Source: Bacillota bacterium (GTDB lineage Bacteria > Bacillota > Bacilli > Alicyclobacillales > SLC66). Taken from it: DNA of 9,232 nt. Both the position numbers and the translations under genes were made by a program. Positions 1 through 6,867 of this stretch are shown here, in pieces (the first letter of the stretch is position 1; each line of letters begins with the position of its first letter). The stretch spans positions 1 through 9,232 of the forward strand of contig JAKACR010000100.1 in assembly GCA_021821225.1 (NCBI GenBank), given 5' to 3'. A model generated the notes under the pieces. The model saw only the letters and a list, made by a program, of their open reading frames with translations, ran no database searches and had not been told where the DNA came from.

Positions 1-114
1 GACCGAGACGTGATTCAGGCTGTACAGGCGATTCACGACAAGTTTGACTTGCATACGCTGGGGGGCGGAACGCATGTTTGGCCAGTTGCTCACGGCGATG
101 GTCACGCCGTTTGA
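1..114 (+). CDS. dapG: Aspartokinase, C-terminal end only (partial, 5' end outside window)
   Basis: Frame 1 is open from the window edge to a TGA at 112-114, giving 37 residues. The first part reads RDVIQAVQAIHDKFDL, which resembles the last helix of the regulatory ACT region in Bacillota aspartokinases (typically ...AV.ALH..F.L). Aspartokinase phosphorylates aspartate in the first step of lysine, threonine, methionine and diaminopimelate synthesis. The position directly upstream of dapA matches the B. subtilis dapG-dapA order, which is the main support for the gene name. About 20 further residues run past the usual end of the family and read into dapA, giving a 41-base overlap. The catalytic part lies outside the window, so the isozyme cannot be decided from what is seen. 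Confidence 0.62.
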   Translation, partial: DRDVIQAVQAIHDKFDLHTLGGGTHVWPVAHGDGHAV

Positions 115-961
115 CGAGGAGCTGCGCTTGGATCTCACGCGATTGCCCGACTTGATCGACCATCTGATCGACAACGGGACGACTGCGATCCTGGTTTGTG
201 GAACAACGGGCGAATGGCCGACATTGACGGAGGAGGAACGGCTCGCGCTGTTTGAGGAGGCGGTCCGGCTATGCGCAGGGCGCGTGCCGGTCATCGCGGG
301 GGTTGCGGGACAGTCCACCGAAAAGACGGTCGCCTATCTGCAAAAAGTCGACGCGCTGGGCGTGGCGGGGTTTTCGGTCGTCGCCCCTTACTACAACAAA
401 CCGTCGCAGGAGGGTGTCTACCGCCATTTTCGGGCGGTGGCGGATGCAACATCCAAACCGGTCCTGATATACAACATTCCTTCGCGCACAGGCGTGAATA
501 TCACGGCTGAGACGCAGATCCGGCTCTCCCATGTGGACCACATCGTGGGCGTGAAGGAATCGTCCGGCGATTTCACGCAGATCAGCAGGGTGATCGGCGA
601 CACGACGGAAGAATTTTATGTATACAGCGGCGACGACAAATACACGCTGCCCCTGCTCGCACTCGGAGCGGACGGCGTGGTGAGCGTGGCCTCCCATGTG
701 GTCGGTCTCGCGTTGCGCCGGATGATCGAAGCGTTTGCGCTTGGTGACCACACCGTCGCGCAGCGCATTCACCACAGAACGTTTCCCTTGTTTGAAGAGT
801 TGTTCAAGACATCCAATCCGGTCATGGTGAAGGCGGCCCTGGAGCAGTTGGACATTCGTGTGGGGGGCGTGCGACCGCCGCTTGTCGACGCGACGCCCGC
901 CGAAAAGCGCGAGTTGCGGCGGGTGCTGGCGAAGGTTGCGGAACTGCCCGCCTTGCATTGA
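74..961 (+). CDS. dapA: 4-hydroxy-tetrahydrodipicolinate synthase (dihydrodipicolinate synthase)
   Basis: A cytosolic TIM-barrel aldolase of 295 residues (normal family length) that condenses pyruvate with aspartate semialdehyde at the branch point to lysine, diaminopimelate and spore dipicolinate. Visible landmarks, with numbering that coincides with E. coli DapA: GTTGE at 43-47 (T44, T45), PYYNKPSQEG at 105-114 (Y107), YNIPSRTG at 133-140 (Y133, R138), and the Schiff-base lysine K161 in GVKESSG. The ATG at 74 is chosen over an in-frame TTG at 44 because a G-rich ribosome site (60-68) precedes it and the protein then begins at the usual MFG..LTAMVTPF. Residues that bind feedback lysine in E. 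coli differ here (H53 to E, H56 to R, N80 to Q, E84 to K), which fits the lysine-insensitive enzymes of Bacillota. Odd point: residue 48, serine in the usual GTTGES motif, is tryptophan (TGG at 215-217). It overlaps the aspartokinase end and is the last gene of its operon. Confidence 0.97.
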   Translation: MFGQLLTAMVTPFDEELRLDLTRLPDLIDHLIDNGTTAILVCGTTGEWPTLTEEERLALFEEAVRLCAGRVPVIAGVAGQSTEKTVAYLQKVDALGVAGFSVVAPYYNKPSQEGVYRHFRAVADATSKPVLIYNIPSRTGVNITAETQIRLSHVDHIVGVKESSGDFTQISRVIGDTTEEFYVYSGDDKYTLPLLALGADGVVSVASHVVGLALRRMIEAFALGDHTVAQRIHHRTFPLFEELFKTSNPVMVKAALEQLDIRVGGVRPPLVDATPAEKRELRRVLAKVAELPALH

Positions 962-986
962 TGGTTGTGAACCGGATGAGGCGCGC

Positions 987-1018
987 AAGCCGTCGGCGCA
1001 GGGTCGGCGGCTTTCTTG
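987..1018 (+). terminator. Rho-independent terminator of the dap operon
   Basis: An 11-base arm AAGCCGTCGGC (987-997) pairs with GTCGGCGGCTT (1003-1013) across a 5-base loop. Nine Watson-Crick pairs and two G-U pairs form the stem. The stem is followed by TCTTG, so together with the arm's own TT the tail reads TTTCTT. It lies 25 bases after the dapA stop. The T-run is interrupted by one C, so efficiency may be moderate. The position between dapA and a new promoter makes termination the natural reading. Confidence 0.8.
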
Positions 1019-1044
1019 TGGAAGGCGGAGCGGTCAGTTATACT
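1016..1044 (+). promoter_or_regulatory. Putative sigma-A-type promoter for the RNase J gene
   Basis: The -10 box TATACT (1039-1044) matches the consensus at five of six bases. A weak -35 box TTGTGG (1016-1021) lies 17 bases upstream, the ideal spacing. The -35 begins in the tail of the dapA terminator, so one transcript ends and another starts within about 60 bases. A start near 1051 would give a leader of about 95 bases containing the long hairpin at 1071-1119. The -35 matches only TTG, so this is a prediction. Confidence 0.5.
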
Positions 1045-1070
1045 GCAGGTGCGAGAGTCGACCGGAGAGC

Positions 1071-1119
1071 CAGGGATCGGTGACAATGCCTGCGCAGCAG
1101 ACATTGTCACCGCTCCCTG
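1071..1119 (+). promoter_or_regulatory. Long stem-loop in the RNase J 5' leader (possible autoregulatory or processing element)
   Basis: Arms 1071-1088 and 1102-1119 form an 18-position stem with a single mismatch (T1077 against C1113). The inner 11 bases, CGGTGACAATG and CATTGTCACCG, are a perfect inverted repeat, and the outer six, CAGGGA and TCCCTG, are perfect too. The loop is 13 bases. No T-run follows, so it is not a terminator. It ends 15 bases before the GGAGGT ribosome site, leaving that site free. As RNA it could protect the 5' end, be a cleavage site or mediate feedback by the nuclease it precedes. As DNA it could be an operator. The structure is directly visible; the role is inference. 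Confidence 0.6.
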
Positions 1120-1134
1120 AGAGGACATGCACAT

Positions 1135-1140
1135 GGAGGT
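1135..1140 (+). promoter_or_regulatory. Ribosome binding site fixing the TTG start of RNase J
   Basis: GGAGGT, a near-perfect anti-SD match, sits 6 bases before the TTG at 1147. No ATG or GTG in the same frame is as well placed. The ATGs at 1127 and 1133 are in another frame that soon stops. The TTG start also gives the catalytic histidines the same numbers as in B. subtilis RNase J1. Confidence 0.85.
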
Positions 1141-1146
1141 GCAAAG

Positions 1147-2817
1147 TTGGCAAGAAATTTTGAGGGTAAGTTGTCGATCATCCCATTGGGTGGGTTGGGC
1201 GAAATAGGGAAAAACATGACGGCCTACGTGTATGGAAACGACATGATCGTGGTGGACGCCGGATTGAAATTCCCGGAAGAAGAAATGCTGGGCATTGACG
1301 TGGTGATTCCCGACATCAGTTTCCTCGTGGAACACAAGCAGAAGCTGCGCGGCATTTTCATCACGCACGGCCATGAGGATCACATCGGCGGATTGCCCTA
1401 CGTGCTAAAAAGCCTGCAGACACCCGTCTACGGCACCCGTCTTTCGCTCGGGTTGATCGAAGGGAAACTGCGCGAACACGGCATTCTCGACCAGGCGAAA
1501 CTGGTTCCGATCACGAACGAGAGCGTGCTGAACTTCGGCGCATTCACCGTGACGTGCTTCAACGTCAACCACAGCATTCCCGGCGCGGTCGGATTTGCCA
1601 TCGACACGCCGGAAGGCATGGTTGTCCAGACAGGCGATTTCAAGTTCGACCTGACACCTGTCGACGGTACGCATGCCGATTATGCAAAAATGACGGCTCT
1701 GGGAGAACGCGGCGTGCTCGCGCTGCTGTCCGACAGCACAAACGCCGAACGGGCCGGGTTCACCATGTCCGAGCGGACGGTCGGCCAGACGATCGACGAG
1801 GTGTTTCGCAGCGCTGACGGAAGGATTATTCTGGCCACATTCGCATCCAATATCCACCGGTTGCAGCAGGTGATCTATGCGGCCGAGCGGGCGGGCCGCA
1901 AGGTGGCGGTTGTGGGCCGGAGCATGGTCAACAACATCACGATCGCGCGCGATCTGGGATATCTGCACGTTCAGCCGTCCACGCTGATTGAACCGGAGGA
2001 ATTGGGCCGTTATGAGCCACGGCAGTTGGCCCTGCTCACGACGGGATCGCAGGGGGAGCCGATGTCCGCCCTGACGCGGATGGCGCGCGCGACGCACCGC
2101 AAAGTGGAGATCCTGCCGGGTGATACGGTGATTATCGCGTCCTCCCCCATTCCCGGCAATGAGAAGTCGATCTCGCGCACTATCGACCAGTTGTTCCGCG
2201 TGGGCGCGCGCGTGATCTATCAGTCGGTCTCCGGTGTGCACGTCTCAGGACACGGCAGCCAGGAAGAACTCAAGCTGATGTTGAATTTCATCCGGCCGAA
2301 GTACTTTGTGCCTGTGCACGGCGAGTTCCGGATGCTGAACAGGCATGCCCAACTGGCGGAGGCGACGGGTGTGAACCCGGAGAATGTCTTCATCATGGAA
2401 CTCGGCGATGTGCTGGAGTTTCAGGGCAAAAACGCGCGCCTCGGGGCAAAGGTGACGGCAGGCGCCGTGTTGATCGACGGACTCGGCGTCGGCGATGTGG
2501 GGAACATCGTGCTCAGAGACCGCAAACTCCTGTCGCAAGACGGCATTCTCGTCGTCGTGGTCACGCTTTCCAAGCAGACGGGGCAGGTGCTCTCCGGACC
2601 CGACATCATATCGCGCGGGTTTGTCTATGTGCGGGAGTCCGAAGAATTGATCGATGAGGCCAACCGCGTTGTAACAGCCACCCTGCAGCGCCTTACGACG
2701 GATAACGTGAGCGACTGGTCGGGACTCAAGACCGGCGTGCGCGACGCATTGAGCCGGTTTCTTTATGAGCAGACGAAGCGCCGGCCGATGGTCTTGCCCA
2801 TCATCATGGAAGTTTGA
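1147..2817 (+). CDS. rnj: Ribonuclease J (metallo-beta-lactamase/beta-CASP nuclease)
   Basis: A 556-residue zinc-dependent enzyme with 5'-3' exonuclease and endonuclease activity in mRNA decay and RNA maturation, of normal length for the family (about 555). Motifs: LGGLGEIGKN at 14-23; metal-binding HGHEDHIGG at 74-82 (H74, H76, D78, H79); NVNHSIPG with H142; TGDFKFD with D164; the beta-CASP region with ASNIHRLQQ; SGHGSQEE with H369; and VPVHGE with H391. The C-terminal part ends in the conserved KRRPMVLPIIMEV. The genomic position between dapA and tepA is that of B. subtilis rnjB (RNase J2), and the stretches HVSGHGSQEELKLML and DGLGVGDVGNIVLRD look J2-like. As recalled, J2 has a degraded active site, whereas every metal ligand is intact here, so an active enzyme is expected. 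It has its own predicted promoter, leader hairpin and strong ribosome site, and tepA follows 90 bases downstream. The generic symbol rnj is used because J1 or J2 class cannot be settled by eye. Confidence 0.96.
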   Translation: MARNFEGKLSIIPLGGLGEIGKNMTAYVYGNDMIVVDAGLKFPEEEMLGIDVVIPDISFLVEHKQKLRGIFITHGHEDHIGGLPYVLKSLQTPVYGTRLSLGLIEGKLREHGILDQAKLVPITNESVLNFGAFTVTCFNVNHSIPGAVGFAIDTPEGMVVQTGDFKFDLTPVDGTHADYAKMTALGERGVLALLSDSTNAERAGFTMSERTVGQTIDEVFRSADGRIILATFASNIHRLQQVIYAAERAGRKVAVVGRSMVNNITIARDLGYLHVQPSTLIEPEELGRYEPRQLALLTTGSQGEPMSALTRMARATHRKVEILPGDTVIIASSPIPGNEKSISRTIDQLFRVGARVIYQSVSGVHVSGHGSQEELKLMLNFIRPKYFVPVHGEFRMLNRHAQLAEATGVNPENVFIMELGDVLEFQGKNARLGAKVTAGAVLIDGLGVGDVGNIVLRDRKLLSQDGILVVVVTLSKQTGQVLSGPDIISRGFVYVRESEELIDEANRVVTATLQRLTTDNVSDWSGLKTGVRDALSRFLYEQTKRRPMVLPIIMEV

Positions 2818-2877
2818 GCCGGGATTGTCTTCGCAAGTCGCGCGGTTGGGATACAGCGGCAGCGGCGAGAGATACTA

Positions 2878-2898
2878 CCCTCGTGATATCGGCGAGGG
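2878..2898 (+). promoter_or_regulatory. Small hairpin overlapping the tepA ribosome binding site
   Basis: CCCTCG (2878-2883) and CGAGGG (2893-2898) are perfect inverted repeats across a 9-base loop. The right arm contains most of the GAGGGGTGA Shine-Dalgarno sequence (2894-2902) of tepA, so the folded RNA would partly hide it. This could set the ratio of TepA to RNase J made from a shared transcript. A 6-bp stem in GC-rich DNA may also be chance. Confidence 0.35.
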
Positions 2899-2907
2899 GT
2901 GACGGAG

Positions 2908-3681
2908 ATGGCGGAGAAAAGGGGTTCGGGATCAAGCGCGGGCATGACGGAAGACAAAGCGGCATTGCAGCCGCCGGACGGACAGACAGATTCTCCTCCG
3001 GCCGCCACCGTGGCGGAAAATATCGAGCGGCTGGGCCAGACCAATCCTGTGCTGGATCCATCGAACATCTACTGCCTGACCATTGTGGGACAGGTCGAGG
3101 GACACGTCATTTTGCCTCCGCAAAACAAGACCACCAAGTACGAGCATCTCATTCCGCAACTGGTGGCCGCGGAACAGAATGACGCCATCGAAGGCGTGCT
3201 GGTCATTCTGAACACGGTGGGCGGCGATGTGGAAGCGGGACTGGCCATCGCCGAGATGATCTCGTCGCTGTCCAAGCCGACCGTGACGCTCGTGCTCGGC
3301 GGCGGGCATTCGATCGGCGTGCCGATCGCCGTGGCGGGCGACCGCTCGTTTATCGCCGAGACGGCCACCATGACGATTCACCCGATTCGGCTGAACGGTC
3401 TTGTGATCGGGGTGCCGCAGAGTTTTGAGTACCTGGAGAAGATGCAGGAGCGCGTGCTCAATTTTATCACCATGCACTCGCGCATATCGGAAGAGGCGCT
3501 GCGTGAACTCATGCTGAGGACGGGAGAATTGGCGAGGGATATCGGCACGACCGTGGTCGGGCGCGACGCGGTGCAGTACGGGTTGATCGACGAGATCGGC
3601 GGACTGGGACAGGCCATGACCACTCTGCGGTCTCTTATTGAAGCGAACCGGAATGGCTCCACAGGCGGTGGACTGCAATGA
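2908..3681 (+). CDS. tepA: ClpP-like serine protease TepA (translocation-enhancing protein family)
   Basis: A 257-residue member of the ClpP/crotonase fold. After about 45 low-complexity residues, the core reads [10 protein letters not shown] (102-111, the ClpP NSPGG-type turn), [11 protein letters not shown] (131-141, candidate nucleophile S135) and MTIHPI (155-160, candidate H158). The end [14 protein letters not shown] (218-231) matches the C-terminal ClpP pattern. D211 in ARDIGTT is the likeliest third catalytic residue, by rough alignment only. No signal peptide or membrane segment is seen, so it should be cytosolic. B. subtilis TepA was described as enhancing pre-protein translocation and as degrading spore small acid-soluble proteins during outgrowth (recalled). 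The ATG at 2908 is preferred to a GTG at 2899 because GAGGGGTGA (2894-2902) lies 5-6 bases before the ATG but overlaps the GTG. It overlaps ylzJ by four bases. Confidence 0.93.
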   Translation: MAEKRGSGSSAGMTEDKAALQPPDGQTDSPPAATVAENIERLGQTNPVLDPSNIYCLTIVGQVEGHVILPPQNKTTKYEHLIPQLVAAEQNDAIEGVLVILNTVGGDVEAGLAIAEMISSLSKPTVTLVLGGGHSIGVPIAVAGDRSFIAETATMTIHPIRLNGLVIGVPQSFEYLEKMQERVLNFITMHSRISEEALRELMLRTGELARDIGTTVVGRDAVQYGLIDEIGGLGQAMTTLRSLIEANRNGSTGGGLQ

Positions 3682-3902
3682 TCTTCTGGTCGGTGGTGCC
3701 GCTGGAACAGGTGCTTGCAGGCTACGATGATCCCGCAAGCGCGCCGCAGCTGCATGTCATGCGCGTCCAGGGCGTGGACATGCTGGTCGAATCTCTGTCA
3801 CCTTGGTCTGTGAAGGTTCACAGGCTGCTTTCGCCACGTCCTTCCGACTATCTCGATCCGCGCTTCGCGCCCGGCCAGGTCATCGAATGGCACTGGGATT
3901 GA
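3678..3902 (+). CDS. ylzJ: YlzJ-like protein (small conserved Bacillota protein)
   Basis: A 74-residue protein starting [15 protein letters not shown], with a central VDMLVE segment and a C-terminal region [19 protein letters not shown]. This pattern (MI.....P.E.V, a short beta segment, then DYL.....PG..I) is that of the YlzJ-like family found directly after tepA in many spore-forming Bacillota. Its start overlaps the tepA stop as ATGA (3678-3681), so the two are translationally coupled and probably made together. Function is unknown. No membrane segment, cysteine cluster or metal motif is seen. Identification rests on the N-terminal motif, the size and the neighbour. Confidence 0.85.
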   Translation: MIFWSVVPLEQVLAGYDDPASAPQLHVMRVQGVDMLVESLSPWSVKVHRLLSPRPSDYLDPRFAPGQVIEWHWD

Positions 3903-3951
3903 CGCACCGGGAAACGACGACACAGCAATGCACCGGGGAGTTCTGCCTCCT

Positions 3952-3975
3952 TCTGAACTTCCTTTTGAACTTTCT
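3952..3975 (+). repeat. Two tandem 12-base repeats upstream of spoIIIE
   Basis: TCTGAACTTCCT (3952-3963) and TTTGAACTTTCT (3964-3975) match at 10 of 12 bases. A degenerate third unit begins CTTGAA at 3976. The stretch is unusually T-rich for this GC-rich region and lies in the 171-base gap between ylzJ and spoIIIE. TTGAAC/TTGAAG could act as -35 boxes, but no convincing -10 lies at the right distance. The gap otherwise holds two direct copies of GCACCGGG (3904 and 3930) and the hairpins at 4026-4055. Confidence 0.4.
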
Positions 3976-4025
3976 CTTGAAGGAAACGCGCCTCTTTCCG
4001 CGAATAGTAAGGGTTGTGTGTGTAA

Positions 4026-4055
4026 GGATGCGCGCGTGCGGGACGCATCCGCGCG
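4026..4055 (+). promoter_or_regulatory. Two mutually exclusive hairpins just upstream of spoIIIE
   Basis: Fold A pairs GGATGCG (4026-4032) with CGCATCC (4044-4050), a perfect 7-bp stem with an 11-base loop. Fold B pairs CGCGCG (4031-4036) with CGCGCG (4050-4055) and TGCG (4037-4040) with CGCA (4044-4047), with a 2-base bulge and a GGA loop. The two use the same bases and cannot coexist. They end 18 bases before the spoIIIE ATG and 5 bases before its G-rich ribosome site. Neither is followed by a T-run. A regulatory role is speculative. Confidence 0.35.
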
Positions 4056-4073
4056 GGCTGGGGGCTGTTGCCG

Positions 4074-6695
4074 ATGGCGAAGTTGGATCATGCGAAGCGC
4101 GTCTTGAAATACGAGATATTTGGATTGTTTCTGCTTGTTCTGGGACTGGTGACGCTGGGCGATCTCGGCGCGGTGGGACAGTCGCTCGATGATCTGTGTG
4201 TGATGCTGGCGGGAAACTGGCACTTTCTCATTCCGCTGTATCTGCTGTGGGTTGCGTTCATCATCATGATACGGCGTAACCGCTTCCGTTTCACCTCGTT
4301 TCAAATCGGTGTCGTGATCATCGGCATGATCATCCTGGCGTGGAGTGAACTCGATCTGTACGCCCAGGCGACGACCGCATACGGCACGGGCGCCCGGCCG
4401 AATCTGCTGCATCTCACGCAACTGGGGATCGCGTCGTTGACGCAGTCCCTGCATGTCGTGCTGGTCGCGCCCGCCGGCACATTGCCGCCTGAAAATGCGG
4501 GAGGAGGAATGGTCGGCTACACGCTGTTCACGGGATTGAAGTACCTGTTTGCCGTCACGGGAACGCTGCTTGTCCTGGTCGCGGCGACGATTGTGGCGTT
4601 GATCCTGATCACGCGCCGGTCGCTTGTCGCCACGATCGAACGCGGTTCGCGCTACTTTGAACAGCGCTTTGACCGCGGTTGGGCGCGCGCGATGCGCGTG
4701 CTTGCCCGCGCGCTCGGTGCATCGGCGGACCGGGCGGCGCGGCGCAAGGCGGAGAAACCCGCCTTGCGCCCTGAAGAAAACGGACCAGGCGCCGACGGGG
4801 AGGACTTTGCAGAAGATGCCGCGGACCGGGCGCGACAGGATTCTTCCGGGCGCTGGTTCGCTCGGCGCAAAAAGCTGCGCGGCAAAACGGCGTCGGCAAA
4901 GGAGGCGGCGCTGGTTAGTGATGCGGCGCCGGACGGAGTCGCACCGGCCGCGGTCGAGCAGGAGACGTCCTTTCCTTTTCCCGACTTTGGGACGAGCTTC
5001 CCGGCAGAGCCAGTATATGAAGACTTTTTCACATCGGCCGACGGCGGCGACGCGCAGGCTGTCGATGAGGATGGGCGCGCGCCGGACGCAGTGGACCAGA
5101 CGGCGTCGGCGGACCGGTTTGAACTCGACGAGAGCACGGGCCGCCTGCGCATGAAACTGCCTCAGCCCGAGACTTCACCCGTGTTGCACGATCCGCCGGG
5201 CGGATTGAAACAGGGGACGGTTTCCGCCACGGACGCGAACGCTTTGCCCGAGGATCAGGACAGGCCCTACCGGCTGCCGGATGCGCGCATCCTGGATCGC
5301 GGGGCTTCGCGCCGTACGGACGGCGCGGGAGCCGACAGGGAATTGCAGGCAAACGCGAAAAAACTTCAGGAGACGATGGAGAGCTTCGGCGTTCAGGTGA
5401 AAATACTCGGGTTCAGTCGCGGGCCAGCCGTCACGCGTTACGAGATTCAGCCCGCCATGGGGGTCAAGGTGGCGCGCGTGGTGAGTCTTTCCAACGATCT
5501 TGCGTTGGCGCTTGCCGCACGGGACATCCGGATGGAGGCGCCCATTCCGGGGAAATCGGCGATCGGCATCGAGGTGCCCAACCGTGAGGTGTCGCTCGTG
5601 ATGTTTCGCGAGGTGATGGAGGCTGTAGCTTTCACACAGTCCAGGAGCCTGCTCACGGTCGCGCTGGGGAAGGACATCGCGGGCAACACCATCGTCGGGG
5701 ATCTGGCGAAGATGCCGCACATTCTCGTGGCGGGGGCGACCGGTTCGGGCAAGAGCGTGTGCATCAACAGCATCATCGCGAGCATCCTGTTTCGCGCCAA
5801 ACCGGATGAAGTAAAATTCATCATGATCGATCCAAAAATGGTGGAGCTCGGCGTGTACAGCGGCATCCCCCACATGTTCTCACCCGTCGTGACAGAGGCG
5901 CGCAGAGCCGCGGCCGTGCTGCGCAAGGTCATTGCCGAGATGGAACACCGCTATGAACTCTTTCACGGCGCAAAAGTGCGCGATCTTGAGCACTACAACG
6001 CGTTTGCAAAGAAAAACGGCAAGCCGGCGCTGCCGCTGATCGTCGTCATTATCGATGAATTGGCCGACCTGATGATGGTGGCGCCGGGAGATGTGGAGGA
6101 CGCGATCTGCCGCATCGCGCAGATGGCGCGCGCGTCGGGCATCCATCTGGTGGTCGCGACGCAAAGGCCGTCGGTGGACGTGATCACCGGACTGATCAAA
6201 TCGAACATTCCGTCGCGCATCGCGTTTGCCGTCTCTTCCGGCGTGGATTCCCGCACCATCCTCGACGGTTCGGGCGCGGAGAAATTGCTCGGCCGCGGCG
6301 ACATGCTGTACCTTCCTGTCGGCGCTCCCAAGCCGCTGCGCGTGCAGGGCGCCTTCCTGTCGGAACCCGAAGTGGAACGGCTGATCGACTTCGTCAAGGG
6401 CCAGCAGGACGCGAGCTATGTGGATGATCTCACGCAGTTGGACAGCGATCCGTCTGCCGTCGTGAATGACCTGGACCCGCTGTTCGACGAGGCGGTGAAA
6501 CTGGTGGTGGAAGCCGGGCAGGCGTCCACATCGTTTCTTCAGCGCCGGTTGCGCGTCGGTTACTCTCGGGCCGCGCGCCTGGTCGATTCGCTGGAGCAGA
6601 TGGGAATCGTCGGCCCTTTTGACAACAGCAAGCCGCGGGAAGTGCTGCTGTCGCACGAGGAGTGGTTGAGTCGCCAGTCGGAAAGCTCGGGGTGA
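4074..6695 (+). CDS. spoIIIE: DNA translocase SpoIIIE/FtsK family
   Basis: An 873-residue membrane-anchored ATPase that pumps double-stranded DNA through the division or sporulation septum. The N-terminal domain has hydrophobic segments near 14-34, 50-66, 75-90 and 158-180, with a roughly 60-residue loop before the last. A poorly conserved, charged, Ala/Arg/Asp-rich linker spans about 185-420. The motor follows: alpha/beta parts with [14 protein letters not shown] (444-457), Walker A GATGSGKS at 554-561 (K560), Walker [12 protein letters not shown] (D661, E662) and the [12 protein letters not shown] region. The C-terminal winged-helix gamma domain, about 800-865 with [20 protein letters not shown], reads orienting DNA sequences and hands over to recombinases. 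It is somewhat longer than B. subtilis SpoIIIE (about 787), mostly through the linker. The ATG at 4074 is preferred to a TTG at 4068 because the GGGGG ribosome site (4060-4064) is only 3 bases from the TTG. Position after ylzJ matches B. subtilis spoIIIE rather than a stand-alone ftsK paralogue. Confidence 0.96.
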   Translation: MAKLDHAKRVLKYEIFGLFLLVLGLVTLGDLGAVGQSLDDLCVMLAGNWHFLIPLYLLWVAFIIMIRRNRFRFTSFQIGVVIIGMIILAWSELDLYAQATTAYGTGARPNLLHLTQLGIASLTQSLHVVLVAPAGTLPPENAGGGMVGYTLFTGLKYLFAVTGTLLVLVAATIVALILITRRSLVATIERGSRYFEQRFDRGWARAMRVLARALGASADRAARRKAEKPALRPEENGPGADGEDFAEDAADRARQDSSGRWFARRKKLRGKTASAKEAALVSDAAPDGVAPAAVEQETSFPFPDFGTSFPAEPVYEDFFTSADGGDAQAVDEDGRAPDAVDQTASADRFELDESTGRLRMKLPQPETSPVLHDPPGGLKQGTVSATDANALPEDQDRPYRLPDARILDRGASRRTDGAGADRELQANAKKLQETMESFGVQVKILGFSRGPAVTRYEIQPAMGVKVARVVSLSNDLALALAARDIRMEAPIPGKSAIGIEVPNREVSLVMFREVMEAVAFTQSRSLLTVALGKDIAGNTIVGDLAKMPHILVAGATGSGKSVCINSIIASILFRAKPDEVKFIMIDPKMVELGVYSGIPHMFSPVVTEARRAAAVLRKVIAEMEHRYELFHGAKVRDLEHYNAFAKKNGKPALPLIVVIIDELADLMMVAPGDVEDAICRIAQMARASGIHLVVATQRPSVDVITGLIKSNIPSRIAFAVSSGVDSRTILDGSGAEKLLGRGDMLYLPVGAPKPLRVQGAFLSEPEVERLIDFVKGQQDASYVDDLTQLDSDPSAVVNDLDPLFDEAVKLVVEAGQASTSFLQRRLRVGYSRAARLVDSLEQMGIVGPFDNSKPREVLLSHEEWLSRQSESSG

Positions 6696-6720
6696 GGGGA
6701 CGCGGGATCGCCAGAATTTC

Positions 6721-6832
6721 GGCAGGCGGCCCTATTTCCCGGGACATGTTGTGCGCGGACTCGGAATAGACATGGGGTGTGGGCCGCCTGGCCCTGGGGG
6801 ACATGGGATAAAGTCCGCACGGCAGGCGCCCC
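6721..6832 (+). repeat. Three copies of a GC-rich 12-base motif in mixed orientation within the spoIIIE downstream gap
   Basis: GGCAGGCGGCCC lies at 6721-6732, an inverted copy GGGCCGCCTGGCC (one extra base) at 6781-6793, and a further direct copy GGCAGGCGCCCC (11 of 12) at 6821-6832. Copies 1 and 2 form a perfect 10-bp stem (6723-6732 with 6781-6790) across a 48-base loop. Copy 2 can instead pair with copy 3 across a 27-base loop, with one mismatch and a bulge, or fold on itself (GGGCC/GGCCC, loop GCCT, 6781-6794). The word GGACATG recurs at 6742 and 6799, with GACATG at 6769. The 172-base gap (6696-6867) holds no convincing promoter or T-run terminator. It may be a structured leader for the next gene. 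Confidence 0.5.
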
Positions 6833-6867
6833 AATTCCCTTCACGTCTTTCTGGCAGGGGGTGCGTG

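Noticed and set aside
1071..1119. The long hairpin read as a transcription terminator
   Set aside because: The bases after the stem are AGAGGACATG, with no T-run, and a proper terminator already lies at 987-1018.
1127..1204. Short leader peptide frame from ATG 1127/1133 overlapping the RNase J start
   Set aside because: Its only SD-like bases (GAGAGG) lie too close to the ATG at 1127. The strong GGAGGT lies downstream of 1133 and fits the TTG at 1147 instead.
1405..2241. A 278-codon minus-strand frame inside the RNase J gene
   Set aside because: It is fully covered by the RNase J catalytic region, and its composition is that of a GC-rich shadow frame with no motif.
3803..4192. A 129-codon plus-strand frame spanning the ylzJ-spoIIIE gap, with a Leu/Asn/Phe repeat
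   Set aside because: It overlaps ylzJ at one end and the spoIIIE start at the other in a different frame. The LLNFLLNFLL run simply translates the 12-base tandem repeat, and no ribosome site precedes it.
6799..6820. GGATAAAGTCCGCAC-like stretch resembling a conserved RNase P RNA block (GGAAAGTCC)
   Set aside because: Only this short word is similar. The other conserved RNase P blocks and an RNA of the needed length are absent.
6751..6867. A 39-codon N-terminal extension of the unknown membrane protein from GTG 6751
   Set aside because: It lacks a ribosome site, is Gly/Pro-rich like translated GC-rich spacer, and contains the inverted repeat. The ATG at 6868 has a strong AGGGGGTG.
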